Shown here one piece after another: positions 43,868 through 56,457 of a stretch of DNA of 64,000 nt. Each line of letters starts with the position of its first letter. Position 1 is the first letter of the stretch. The notes beneath the pieces are model-generated. The model saw only the letters and a list, made by a program, of their open reading frames with translations, made no database searches and was not told the origin of the DNA. The stretch is from Albula goreensis. Taxonomy: Eukaryota; Chordata; Actinopteri; Albuliformes; Albulidae. The DNA lies in NCBI GenBank assembly GCA_022829145.1, contig CM040743.1:1052501-1116500 (forward strand), given 5' to 3'. The position numbers and the translations under genes were made by a program.

Positions 43868-46305
43868 GTACAAACAGACTCCACTGCTGTGTGTGTAATG
43901 AGATAAAGGAGTTACTCTCTCTGAATCAGACTCCACTGCTGTGTGTGTAATGAGATAAAGGAGTTACTCTCTCTGAATCAGACTCCACTGCTGTGTGTGT
44001 AATGAGATAAAGGAGTTACTCTCTCTGAATCAGACTCAACTGCTGTGTGTGTAATGAGATAAAGGAGTTACTCTCTCTGAATCAGACTCCACTGCTGTGT
44101 GTGTAATGAGATAAAGGAGTTACTCTCTCTGAATCAGACACCACTGCTGTGTGCGAAATGAGATAAAGGAGTTACTCTCTCTGAATCAGACTCCACTGCT
44201 GTGTGTGTGTAATGAGATAAAGGAGTTACTCTCTCTGAATCAGACTCCACTGCTGTGTGTAATGAGATAAAGGAGTTACTCTCTCTGAATCAGACTCCAC
44301 TGCTGTGTGTGTAATGAGATAAAGGAGTTACTCTCTGAATCAGACTCCACTGCTGTGTGTGTAATGAGATAAAAGGAGTTACTCTCTCTGAATCAGACTC
44401 CACTGCTGTGTGTGTAATGAGATAAAGGAGTTACTCTCTCTGAATCAGACTCCACTGCTGTGTGTGTAATGAGATAAAGGAGTTACTCTCTCTGAATCAG
44501 ACTCCACTGCTGTGTGTGTAATTAGATAAAAGGAGTTACTCTCTCTGAATCAGACTCCACTGCTGTGTGTGTAATGAGATAAAGGAGTTACTCTCTCTGA
44601 ATCAGACTCCACTGCTGTGTGTGTAATGAGATAAAGGAGTTACTCTCTCTGAATCAGACTCCACTGCTGTGTGTGTAATGAGATAAAGGAGTTACTCTCT
44701 CTGAATCAGACTCACTGCTGTGTGTGTAATGAGATAAAGGAGTTACTCTCTCTGAATCAGACTCCACTGCTGTGTGTGTAATGAGATAAAGGAGTTACTC
44801 TCTCTGAATCAGACTCAACTGCTGTGTGTAATGAGATAAAGGAGTTACTCTCTCTGAATCAGACTCCACTGCTGTGTGTGTAATGAGATAAAGGAGTTAC
44901 TCTCTCTGAATCAGACTCCACTGCTGTGTGTGTAATGAGATAAAGGAGTTACTCTCTCTGAATCAGACTCCACTGCTGTGTGTGTAATGAGATTAAAGGA
45001 GTTACTCTCTCTGAATCAGACTCCTCTGCTGTGTGTGTAATGAGATAAAGGAGTTACTCTCTCTGAATCCGACTCCACTGCTGTGTGTAATGAGATAAAG
45101 GAGTTTCTCTCTCTGAATCAGACTCCACTGCTGTGTGTGTAATGAGATAAAGGAGTTACTCTCTCTGAATCAGACTCCACTGCTGTGTGTAATGAGATAA
45201 AGGAGTTACTCTCTCTGAATCAGACTCTCTGCTGTGTGTAATGAGATAAAGGAGTTACTCTCTCTGAATCAGACTCCACTGCTGTGTGTGTAATGAGATA
45301 AAGGAGTTACTCTCTCTGAATCAGACTCCACTGCTGTGTGTGTAATGAGATAAAGGAGTTACTCTCTCTGAATCAGACTCCACTGCTGTGTGTGTAATGA
45401 GATAAAGGAGTTACTCTCTCTGAATCAGACTCAACTGCTGTGTGTGTAATGAGATAAAGGAGTTACTCTCTCTGAATCAGACTCCACTGCTGTGTGTGTA
45501 ATGAGATAAAGGAGTTACTCTCTCTGAATCAGACTCCACTGCTGTGTGTGTAATGAGATAAAGGAGTTACTCTCTCTGAATCAGACTCCACTGCTGTGTG
45601 TGTAATGAGATTAAAGGAGTTACTCTCTCTGAATCAGACTCCACTGCTGTGTGTGTAATGAGATAAAGGAGTTACTTACTCTCTGTGTGAATGAGATAAA
45701 GGAGTTACTGAATCAGACTGCTGTGTGTGAAATGAGATAAAGGAGTTACTCTCTCTGAATCAGACTCCACTGCTGTGTGTTTATTGAGATAAAGGAGTTA
45801 CTCTCTCTGAATCAGACTCCACTGCTGTGTGTGTAATGAGATAAAGGAGTTACTCTCTCTGAATCAGACTCCACTGCTGTGTGTGTAATGAGATAAAGGA
45901 GTTACTCTCTCTGAATCAGACTCCACTGCTGTGTGTGTAATGAGATAAAGGAGTTACTCTCTCTGAATCAGACTCCACTGCTGTGTGTGTAATGAGATAA
46001 AGGAGTTACTCTCTCTGAATCAGACTCCACTGCTGTGTGTGTAATGAGATAAAGGAGTTACTCTCTCTGAATCAGACTCCACTGCTGTGTGTGTAATGAG
46101 ATAAAGGAGTTACTCTCTCTGAGTCAGACTCCACTGCTGTGTGTGTAATGAGATAAAGGAGTTACTCTCTCTGAATCCGACTCCACTGCTGTGTGTGTAA
46201 TGAGATAAAGGAGTTTCTCTCTCTGAGTCAGACTCCACTGCTGTGTGTGTAATGAGATAAAGGAGTTTCTCTCTCTGAATCAGACTCCACTGCTGTGTGT
46301 GTAAT
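43868..46305 (-). repeat. 52-bp minisatellite, about 47 units
   Basis: The largest copy of the array after the CTLD1 donor. Most units are uniform with scattered 2-bp TG losses; one stretch at 45675-45730 is rearranged. Confidence 0.98.
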
Positions 46306-46332
46306 GAGATATAAACAGACAGGAGTTCTCAC

Positions 46333-46719
46333 CATTGTAGCAGATGAAGGGTCCTTTTCTGTCACAGGAAGCATCATCCCATTTCCCATTAGGTCTCATA
46401 GCTACACAGTGCTCTATGCTTTTGTTATTGTTTGGTTGCCCACTATCCCAGTTCCTAAACTCAGTCTGTCCCTCACTGTAGAAATCTCTGTCTGCCAGAG
46501 ACCACAGCCAGCTATCCCTGTCATGATACAGTCCTATCCAGACACTTTCATTACAGCCACTGCCTACAACTCCCATCAGCGCCTCCATTTCCTCCTGGTT
46601 GTCTATGGTTGCCAGGTCATTGTAGTTCTCTCTGCAGTAACTCTGTGCTTCAGTCCAGCTCTTCTCTATGTTCACAAAGTGGTACTGATGAGAGAGGCAG
46701 GAGCAGAGTGTGCAGAGTC
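46333..46719 (-). CDS. Gene D CTLD1 exon, intact
   Basis: 387 nt. It encodes [22 protein letters not shown], a QPN motif, KWDDASC and PFICYNG. Confidence 0.9.
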
Positions 46720-46725
46720 CTGTGG

Positions 46726-46727
<2 letters not shown>

Positions 46728-46797
<70 letters not shown>
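46728..46797. repeat. (CA)n tract beside the CTLD1 acceptor
   Basis: About 35 units, (TG)n on the sense strand, directly upstream of the acceptor. Confidence 0.98.
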
Positions 46798-46800
<3 letters not shown>

Positions 46801-47179
46801 GCACACCAACAACATACAGAAACGCATCACACGTCATTCTGTCCATATATCAGCATAGAGGTGGGTTATTAAATGGACAAATTAAATGGACTTGAGTAAA
46901 TGATAGACTAGTATCTGCAGAGCAGAGGCTACCTCACAGTGTAGCTCATCCATGAATTAAGCAGATAACATCCCAGCATGCACTGGGTGATGTATTAAAA
47001 TGCTGGACAGGCCTGGTTGCCTATAATTATGGCCAGAGGAGACCTCAGTGACTCTGAGAGAGGGCTTAATGTTGGGGTGCGTGATTACCTCAACTTGCTG
47101 ATGCTTCATGAGCATGACCCTGTGCATTCTGGGATGCTATCTGCCTAATGCAAAGATGACCCACACATTTAAGGTGCAC

Positions 47180-47400
47180 TGACACACAGTAGCACTGATC
47201 TGAGATCAGTATGATTGTGATGCCAATGATGTACATTCAGGTGTGACTCACAGCAGCACTGATCTGAGATCAGCATGATTGTGATGCCAATGATGTACAT
47301 TCAGGTGTGACTCACAGCAGCACTGATCTGAGATCAGCATGATTGTGATGCCAATGATGTACATTTAAGTGTGACACAGAGCATAACTGACCTGAGATCA
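47180..47400. repeat. About 65-bp direct repeat, 3 units
   Basis: Three copies share CAGCACTGATCTGAGATCAG and GATTGTGATGCCAATGATGT. They derive from the sequence around the leader-exon donor (CTGATCTCAG on minus), so they contain decoy donor-like sites. Confidence 0.75.
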
Positions 47401-47784
47401 GCAGGAGAACAAACACACTCTGCTTCATGACTGCTGATTATCAACCTGCAGAAGCACAAACATAATCAGTTTGGCAGAGTTTGGGAGGGAAAACTGGGAA
47501 ACATCACTGGGCAGAATCCAGAGAATTAGGAAACGTGTTCTGGAGCAAAAAGCAATCTAATGTAGTTTGGTTTGGTTTTCACCAAACAAAGCTACTCATT
47601 AACCAAACCACAGCCGTTTCTCTCCATTTTTAATTTTACGATCCCTGCACACATACACATGTTATGAGACTGTAAGTTTAATTAGGTTTGTGTGATAAAT
47701 AGGAGTGCATGGTCACCACACCAGTGAGAGATCTGCACCTGCATGTGTCCTACACTCTGATTAACAGATAAGACAGAAATAACT

Positions 47785-47815
47785 GGCTCTATTTAAATTA
47801 TATGCAAATGAGGCT
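47785..47815 (-). promoter_or_regulatory. Octamer plus TATA-like element upstream of gene D
   Basis: On minus, ATTTGCAT (47802-47809) is followed by ATAATTTAAATAG. It is conserved with 37741-37770, about 375 nt upstream of the leader ATG. Confidence 0.45.
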
Positions 47816-48139
47816 CCAGGACAACAGTGCACAGTAGCGCCATGGAAACCGATTCAGAGGAAACTGATAAATCACCTCTGACCCCTGTGTTCCACTTTAT
47901 TATTAAGATTTTCAAAGATTACACATTCTATATTTACCTGCTATGAAATGGGATCATGTATGAAACATAATTTAAGGAATGGTATAAATGACTAAATTAA
48001 TATGCTGCTATAAATTCTAGTTTTCCTTATAGTTAAGGCAAACTTCACATGTAACTCTTATTGACAGGGGAGCAACGGTGTGTTGAAAATTTAACCCACG
48101 ATAAGGATAAACACCACATTTCAGCAGCTTGTTGACAGA

Positions 48140-49292
48140 CTGACGCAGGGTACATGCAGATACTCGCTCAGACTAAAGCAGGGTACATGCAGATACTCGC
48201 TCAGACTAAAGCAGGGTACATGCAGATACTCGCTCAGACTAAAGCAGGGCACATGCAGATACTCGCTCAGACTAAAGCAGGGCACATGCAGATACTCGCT
48301 CAGACTAAAGCAGGGCACATGCAGATACTCGCTCAGACTAAAGCAGGGCACATGCAGATACTCGCTCAGACTAAAGCAGGGTACATGCAGATACTCGCTC
48401 AGACTAAAGCAGGGTACATGCAGATACTCGCTCGGACTAAAGCAGGGTACATGCAGATACTCGCTCAGACTAAAGCAGGGTACATGCAGATACTCGCTCA
48501 GACTAAAGCAGGGTACATGCAGATACTCGCTCAGACTAAAGCAGGGTACATGCAGATACTCCCTCAGACTGAAGCAGGGTACATGCAGATACTCGCTCAG
48601 ACTGACGACAGGGTACATGCAGATACTCGCTCAGACTAAAGCATGGTACATGCAGATACTCGCTCAGACTAAAGCAGGGCACATGCAGATACTCGCTCAG
48701 ACTAAAGCAGGGTACATGCAGATACTCACTCAGACTAAAGCAGGGTACATGCAGATACTCGCTCAGACTAAAGCAGGGTACATGCAGATACTCGCTCAGA
48801 CTAAAGCAGGGTACATGCAGATACTCGCTCAGACTGACGCAGGGTACATGCAGATACTCGCTCAGACTAAAGCAGGGTACATGCAGATACTCGCTCAGAC
48901 TGACGCAGGGTACATGCAGATACTCGCTCAGACTAAAGCAGGGTACATGCAGATACTCGCTCAGACTAAAGCAGGGTACATGCAGATACTCACTCAGACT
49001 AAAGCATGGTACATGCAGATACTCGCTCAGACTAAAGCAGGGTACATGCAGATACTCACTCAGACTAAAGCAGGGTACATGCAGATACTCGCTCAGACTA
49101 AAGCAGGGCACATGCAGATACTCGCTCAGACTAAAGCAGGGTACATGCAGATACTCGCTCAGACTAAAGCAGGGTACATGCAGATACTCGCTCAGACTAA
49201 AGCAGGGTACATGCAGATACTCGCTCAGACTAAAGCAGGGCACATGCAGATACTCGCTCAGACTAAAGCAGGGTACATGCAGATACTCGCTC
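48140..49292. repeat. 33-bp minisatellite, about 35 units
   Basis: Core CATGCAGATACTCGCTCAGA. It is open on both strands because 33 is divisible by three; the resulting repeats are not genes. Confidence 0.97.
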
Positions 49293-49879
49293 TGAAACCC
49301 ATGATCTTCTCCTGTTTCTCACTGGCATCTATCAGCTTTTTGTACATTAACTGAGTATTACAGTCATTCTGATCAGCTGCAGTGTAAAAACAGCAATTTA
49401 TACATTTTAAGGAAAGCTCAAAAAAAATATGCCTGGTTTGTCTGAGAGGAATTATCTGCAAATGGGATGAGAAAAAATGATTTGATAGACTGTCTTAAAT
49501 TTAAAAAAAAATTTAAATAATAAAAATAAACTTTGTGGTAAAGTTCTTGATAAGACAGCTAATGTTTTCATTTTGGCACTGTGGAAATAATTCTGACATG
49601 AAAATAAATATTTTTTGTTTATTATATTTTACACAATTATTCTTTCTACTAAAACAAATAAAATGTGACCCCATGAATGTAAATGTGACTGACCTTCCGT
49701 TGTTGTTGTTTGAGAGGATTGAATGACTTCAGATTCTGTCTCTCTCTGTCTCTTTCCTCTTCTGTCTCTGACAGTGTCTTTCTAGGTACATATACTCTTT
49801 GTGCTGTACTTCCTGGAACCAAATGTAATTGTACACCAGTATGGGCCCAACCACATTTATCTGGAGAGCTGTAAAAACT

Positions 49880-51095
49880 CACCTGCACACACACAGACAG
49901 GTACAGTGCTACACAGACAGGTACAGTGCTGTACACACACTCACCTGCACACACACAGACAGGTCAGCTGCACACACACACACACACTCACCTGCACACA
50001 CACAGACAGGTACAGTGTGCTCACCTGCACACACAGACAGGTACAGTGCTGTACACCTCTCTTCCACACACACAGACAGGTACAGTGCTATACACACACA
50101 CTCACCTGCACACACACAGACAGGTACGGTGCTGCACACACACACACTCACCTGCACACACACAGACAGGTACAGTGCTATACACACACACTCACCTGCA
50201 CACACACAGACAGGTACGGTGCTGCACACACACACACTCAGTGCTGCACACACACAGACAGGTACAGTGCTGTACACACACACAGACAGGTCAGTGCTGC
50301 ACACACACACAGACAGGTACGGTGCTGCACACACACACACACACTCACCTGCACACACACAGACAGGTACAGTGCTGTACACACACACACACCTGCACAC
50401 AGACAGGGTATGACAGTACAGTCCACCTGCACACACACAGACAGGTACAGTGCTGCACACACACACACACACGCACACACACACAGACAGGTACAGTGCT
50501 GCACACACACACACACACACACAGACAGGTCACCTGCACACACACAGACAGACAGGTACAGTGCTGTACACACACACTCACCTGCACACACACAGACAGG
50601 TACGGTGCTGCACACACACACACACCTGCACACACACAGACAGGTACAGTGCTGCACACACACTCACTTCCCAGACAGGTACAGTGCTGTAGGTGCTGCT
50701 GCACACACACACACACACACACAGACAGGTACGGTGCTGTACACACACACACTCACCTGCACACACACACAGACAGGTACACACACACTCTCTGCTGTAC
50801 ACACACACTCACCACACACACACAGACAGGTACAGTGCTGTACACACACACACACACACACACAGACACAGTGCTGTACACACACACTCACCTGCACACA
50901 CACAGACAGGTACGGTGCTGCACACACACACACACTCACCTGCACACACACAGACAGGTGCACAGTGCTGTGCTGTACACACACACTCACCTGCACACAC
51001 ACAGGTACAGACAGGTACAGTGCTGTACACACACTCACCTGCTGATGGACAGACAGGTACAGTGCTGTACACACACATCACTTCCACCACACACA
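49880..51095. repeat. About 44-bp CA-rich compound minisatellite
   Basis: Units combine CACCTGCACACACACAGACA, GGTACAGTGCTG and CA runs of varying length. It gives Thr/His-rich and Cys/Val-rich false ORFs. Confidence 0.95.
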
Positions 51096-51289
51096 CAGAC
51101 AGCTGCTGTATAAACTCACTCATTAATATTAACACTGTAAACAGCTTTTCCCATAAAGTCGATGAGCAGTGAGGACACTCTGATAAAACAAGCACTGGGT
51201 CATGAAGATTTAGGGGGCATGTCAATGTCCAATCAGAAATAGAGTTACTCAAGCTCCAATGTGGCTGAGTCAGTGGTGCTCCTTTTTTG

Positions 51290-51565
51290 CCCTGAGTCAG
51301 TGTGCCTCCAGTCAGGCAGTCAGTGTGTGGCTGAGTCAGTGTGTGCTCTGTGTGTTTGACCTGAGTCAGTGTGTGCTCTGTGTGTTTGCCCTGAGTCAGT
51401 GTGTGCTCTGTGTGTTTGCCCTGAGTCAGTGTGTGGCTCTGTGTGTTTGCCCTGAGTCAGTGTGTGCTCTGTGTGTTTGCCCTGAGTCAGTGTGTGCTCT
51501 GTGTGTTTGCCCTGAGTCAGTGTGTGCTCTGTGTGTTTGCCCTGAGTCAGTGTGTGCTCTGTGTG
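51290..51565. repeat. 30-bp minisatellite carrying AP-1 consensus sites
   Basis: Core CCTGAGTCAGTGTGTGCTCT. Ten copies of TGAGTCA occur between about 51265 and 51550. Confidence 0.93.
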
Positions 51566-51569
51566 TAAA

Positions 51570-52899
51570 TATTTAAGTGTAAAAAGTGCTGATCGATCTG
51601 ATGTCAGAATGACCCCCCCCCAACCCCACAGAGGTACAGTCACATGTCAGATTTAGGAGGTCATTTTAGTCCTACCTTTTTAACATGGCTGATTTCTATT
51701 TTCTTACATCTTATTATCGTTTTGTACTTCAGTCTTGAATCCTGCATTTACTACATCTTATTCAGTAGTAGAAATTCTCAGACAGCAATGGAGCATTAAA
51801 ATAAGTCTTTGATTGAAATGGAATATTATAGAGAATGTACTTGCGCCCCCACCCCCAGAGAGTCTGGAACACAGAGTCTGTATCTCCCTTCTCTTCATCA
51901 TGCTCGTTCTGCTCTCCAGGAAATAAACAGACATGCAAAACAGAGTCAGAACAAACTTTCCAGGAAAGAGGGTGCAGAATCCAAACACACAAGCGTTCAT
52001 TCACTCTCCAGGGTGCAAGTACAGATGCAAAACAGGATCCTAATATAAATCCATTTTACACGGCACATAGTCAAAGGTCAGAGGAAATAACACTGCTGCA
52101 TGCATGTGTGTGTGTGTGTGTGAAAGTGTGTGTGTCTGCGTGTGAGAGTGTGTGCGTGTGTGTGTGTGAGAGAGAGTGTGTGTGTGTGTGTGTGTGGATA
52201 GATCTGCTGAAGGCTGCAGGCTCAGTGAAAACGTGACCCAGGCCAGATGTCAGACTTTCCCCCACATGCCCAGTGCATGTGTGAAAGGAGACAGTCTGTG
52301 TCAGCCTTATTCATTCCCATGTTTTACTCCTGATCCAAAACGACTCCATTTTGGCCTTTCCTCAGTCACACAGTGTCCAAGGTGTCCATGCAAACTGCTT
52401 TACAAACCCCTCTTACTGCTGTCTTTGGAGTCTAAACAGAAAATAGTATTCGCCCTTACCACACATATAAAAAATGCTACAGCTTTAGCATCCATCAGTG
52501 TAAAATGGTACAGCAAATAGCCTCCTTCAGTGTGAAATGTTACATATTTAGCCTCTTTAAGTGTAAAATGCCCCAGCTTTAGCATCCTTCATTGTAAAAT
52601 TTAGCTTTGGCTCTTTCCTGATCTTTGTCCTAAAGTGGGTTGTAAAATACTATAGCTTTAGCTCCTGTTCCTGAAAGGCCCACAGCTTGTCAAAAAAGTG
52701 GAGTTGGGAACCCCTAGTGACGAAAAGAAAACACAGCAACTGCCTAAAACAGGAAGATGTCATGGTGGTTGTTGAGATCACATCCAGCTGAGAGCCCAAT
52801 TTTGCTGGCATAACACGCCTGTGTTTTTACCACTAAAGCTCATTATGTCATTAGCTGTTGTGCGTAGATCCCGACTGCTTGTGTGAAGATGTGCAACAT
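51570..52899. other. Intergenic; no gene recognised
   Basis: Contains a TG/GAGA-rich low-complexity stretch at 52105-52197 and several spaced 'GTGTAAAATG' echoes at about 52500-52600. No coding support was found. Confidence 0.4.
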
Positions 52900-54730
52900 T
52901 CCTGGAGGGGTTGAAACACTCCTGGGGCACTGAGATCCCTGGGGCACTGAAACACTTCTTGGAGCACTGAAACACTTCCTGGCCTTAAACACTTCCTGTC
53001 ACTGAAACACTTCCTGGAGCACTGAAACACTTCCTGGGGCACTGAAACTCTTCCTGGGGCACTGAAACACTTCCTTACCTGTTCTCTTCCTGGGGCACTG
53101 AAACACTTCCTGGGGCACTGAAACACTTCCTGGGGCACTGAAACAATTCCTGGAGCACTGAAACACTTCCTGGGGCACTGAAACAAAGGACACTGAAACA
53201 CTTCCTGGGGCACTGAAACACTTCCTGGGGCACTGAAACTCTTCCTGGGGCACTGAAACACTTCCTGGAGCACTGAAACACTTCCTGGGGCACTGAAACA
53301 CTTCCTGGGGCACTGAAACACTTCCTGGGGCACTGAAACACTTCCTGGGGCACTGAAACACTTCCTGGAGCACTGAAACACTTCCTGGGGCACTGAAACA
53401 CTTCCTGGAGCACTGAAACTCTTCCTGGGGCACTGAAACACTTCCTGGAGCACTGAAACTCTTCCTGGGGCACTGAAACTCTTCCTGGAGCACTGAAACA
53501 CTTCCTGGGGCACTGAAACACTTTCCTGGGGCACTGAAACACTTGTCCAAACACTTCCTGGGGCACTGAAACTGTCCAACTGCCTGAAACACTTCCTGGG
53601 GCACTGAAACACTTCCTGCATAACACGCCCAAAACCATAAACACTTCCTCGACACTGAAACACTTGCTGCACTCACACACTGGGCTCTGCACTCAAACAC
53701 TTCCTGGACCATAGACACTTCCTGGGCACTAAAAATTAGCCCTGGAGCACTGAAGATGTCATTAGCAGGAAACACTGTCTGGTAGATCCGCCACGCCAAT
53801 TTTGCTGGCCTTACTATTTCCTGGAGCACTGAAACACTTTGTTCACTGAAACACTTCCTGGGGCACTGAAACACTTCCTGTGCACTGAAACATTCCTGAG
53901 CACTGAAACATTTGGAGCACTGAAACACTTCCTGGAGCACTGAAACACTCTGGGCACTGAAACTCTTCCTGTATTGAAACACTACAGGATGCACTGAAAC
54001 ACTTTATTGTCACTGAAACTCTTCACTTCTGGGGCACTGAAACTCTTCCTGGGGCACTGAAACACTTCCTGGAGCACTGAAACACTTCCTGGGGCACTGA
54101 AACTCTTCCTGGGCACTGAAACACTTCCTGGGGCACTGAAACTCTTCCTGCACTGAAACTCTTCCTGGGGCACTGAAACACTTCCTGGGGCACTGAAACT
54201 CTTCCTGGGGCACTGAAACACTTCCTGGGGCACTGAAACACTTCCTGGGCACTGAAACACTTCCTGGGGCACTGAAACACTTCCTGGGGCACTGAAACAC
54301 TTCCTGGAGCACTGAAACACTTCCTGGGCACTGAAACTCTTCCTGGAGCACTGAAACACTTCCTGGGGCACTGAAACACTTCCTGGGGCACTGAAACACT
54401 TCCTGGGGCACTGAAACTCTTCCTGGGGCACTGAAACACTTCCTGGGGCACTGAAACACTTCCTGGGGCACTGAAACTCTTCCTGGGGCACTGAAACACT
54501 TCCTGGGGCACTGAAACACTTCCTGGAGCACTGAAACACTTCCTGGGGCACTGAAACACTTCCTGGAGCACTGAAACACTTCCTGGGGCACTGAAACACT
54601 TCCTGGAGCACTGAAACACTTCCTGAGGCACTGAAACACTTCCTGGGGCACTGAAACTCTTCCTGGGGCACTGAAACACTTCCTGGAGCACTGAAACACT
54701 TCCTGGGGCACTGAAACTCTTCCTGGAGCG
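52900..54730. repeat. 20-bp minisatellite, about 90 units
   Basis: Core CTTCCTGGGGCACTGAAACA. A more diverged stretch lies at 53575-54020. It is open on minus in three frames, giving false FSAPGSVSVPQEVFQ-type ORFs. Confidence 0.97.
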
Positions 54731-55072
54731 TTCAGGCCTTTGGGAGAGCCCCTCATCCAGAGCGACTGTGTGGGCTCAGAGTGCACCATTTGCATAACCG
54801 CGGTGCTAGCAGCACGCCGCGTCGCGCACTTTTCTCTTATCTCTCCATCCCTTGAATGAGTGCGCAGAGATAGTGAGATAGGGAAGAGCGATAGGGAGCC
54901 TCCCAGTGTTAAAATGTGCAGTTTTGACCAAGGACAAAAGGATACTGGTATTGTAATATTATCCACACCAGCGGAATCAGTGGCAACTGTGCCCTCACAG
55001 AGTTTTAAAGTTTAATCCGTTAGCAGAAAAACGTGGTACTGTGAACTTAATTTGAGAGTACAGCAGTTCTCC

Positions 55073-55106
<34 letters not shown>

Positions 55107-55840
55107 CGATTATTACTGACAGTCGGTAGAGGTAGGGTGACCAGATTCCCTGGAGACAAATAAGGGATGGTGGACCCTGCTTCAGTCAAAAAACACACGA
55201 GAGTCACTGTAATAGAAGACGCTATTCAAATATGTCACCAGCACAAACATGTTAAATGGTGTTACTCGGATACATTGACCGCTATCTTCATATCATTAAT
55301 AACATTAAAGAAAAATAAAAAAAATGGGTATTTCAATTGAGTTTCTAGCTGGACGTGCTGGAGTTTCTCACGCGGTGTATCGTCCTGTGACCTGTACTTC
55401 TCATTTAAGACAATTTTTCTCAGGGTGTGTTTCTCAGAGCAATTACACACACACACATGGGTAACTAAATTGGTTCTTGGCATAAAACAGAGAAGTTGCC
55501 TTCTATAGGCTGAGTTCCATCTGCAGCACAAAAAAGGGAAAAAGGGAACTAGTTGAGAGTAAGGTCCACTGTGGGCCAAATGTTCTGTTCTCATTGTAAT
55601 ATGTTCAAATGCTCTTATACACCCTCTCTTAAGCTCTCTCTTCTTCTACCTCTGTTTTATCTAAGATAAATGACTACATTACTGTGCATACATTCAATTA
55701 AAACAGAAATGTAGGTGCGAAAATTTGAGATCAGGACTCAAAGACAAGGAAACTGTGTTTGTGCGAGGGGGAGGGGGGATGGGGGAGAGACAGAGAGAGT
55801 ATGTGAGAGAGTGTGTGAGAGCGTGTGAGAACTGTAAAAT
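54731..55840. other. Unassigned sequence with a small CpG-rich patch
   Basis: 54795-54830 is GC-rich (CCGCGG, GCCGCGTCGCGC) next to ATTTGCATAA. A (TG)n tract lies at 55077-55103. No gene was recognised. Confidence 0.4.
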
Positions 55841-55842
55841 GT

Positions 55843-56395
55843 GCACACTGTTCCTTTAAGGTATACGTGCTAAAATGCAGCCCTTACTGCTACACTCTCA
55901 CCACAGAGAAAAAGTTTTCCTCTCAGCACAAAGTAGCATGATTTCCTGTAAATGTACAGAGTCAGACTCACTGCTTATGCGTCTACAGCACAAAGAGCAC
56001 ACTGCAAAAACTGAGAGGGGAAAACTGCTTATCATTTAGACAAAAAAACATCTTCAAGGTAAGGTGGTTTTGTCATTCCAGTTGGCTGCTTTCATTTTTC
56101 AGTATTGCACCTACTCACAGTTTAACATAATGCTCTTTAAAAGGTCTATATAAGATGCAGTGTTGAAAGGAGTTAATGTGCTTAGGTTAGAATAACTGCA
56201 TTACCTCAGATGCACCTAAAATCAGTGAAGATGCATATTTAAATAGGAGGAATGCAAAATGAGGTCCTGCATACTCTAACAGATTCCATCTTCTACTTTT
56301 TATTTATGTTATACATATGTAATGATTTTACAAACCCACAATGATGTTTACAAGGTATTATGGATGCTCTCTACATATATCTTTTTTCCTCAGTT
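55843..56395 (+). promoter_or_regulatory. Leader/promoter cassette, copy 1
   Basis: Shares CACACTGTTCCTTTAAG, AAAAGTTTTCCTCTCAGC, ACAGCACAAAG or variants, and the donor TTCAAG|GTAAGG (exon end 56058) with the copies at 61455, 62080 and 62795. The kappa-B palindrome is degenerate here (GAGGGGAAAACTGC). Downstream, 56060-56395 matches 62995-63330. Confidence 0.5.
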
Positions 56396-56457
56396 TATTG
56401 TGTCCAGGCTCACAGGTCTGGATCTGATCTTCATAAGTGAAGTTTTTTTTAAGTACA

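Larger units (their letters stand above)
42619..47428 (-). pseudogene. Gene D: three-CTLD lectin gene with several frameshifts
   Basis: Exon-like blocks: leader 47392-47445 (ATG at 47428, [12 protein letters not shown]), CTLD1 46333-46719 (intact), CTLD2 43166-43511 (346 nt, two shifts) and CTLD3 42619-42961 (343 nt instead of 348). CTLD3 lacks one C in each of two C-runs (42755-42765 and 42675-42685) relative to gene C, and its end is SRGG instead of SKC. CTLD2 shifts near the KQTGMQNK segment and again near NNRKEK. No Lys/Glu tail exons follow. It is closest to gene C. It is probably a pseudogene, though indels in C-runs could be sequencing errors; CTLD1 alone could still be expressed. Confidence 0.65.

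Noticed and set aside
48121-49354. Long ORFs on both strands over the 33-bp array
   Set aside because: The unit length is divisible by three and the unit lacks stops, so open frames are automatic.
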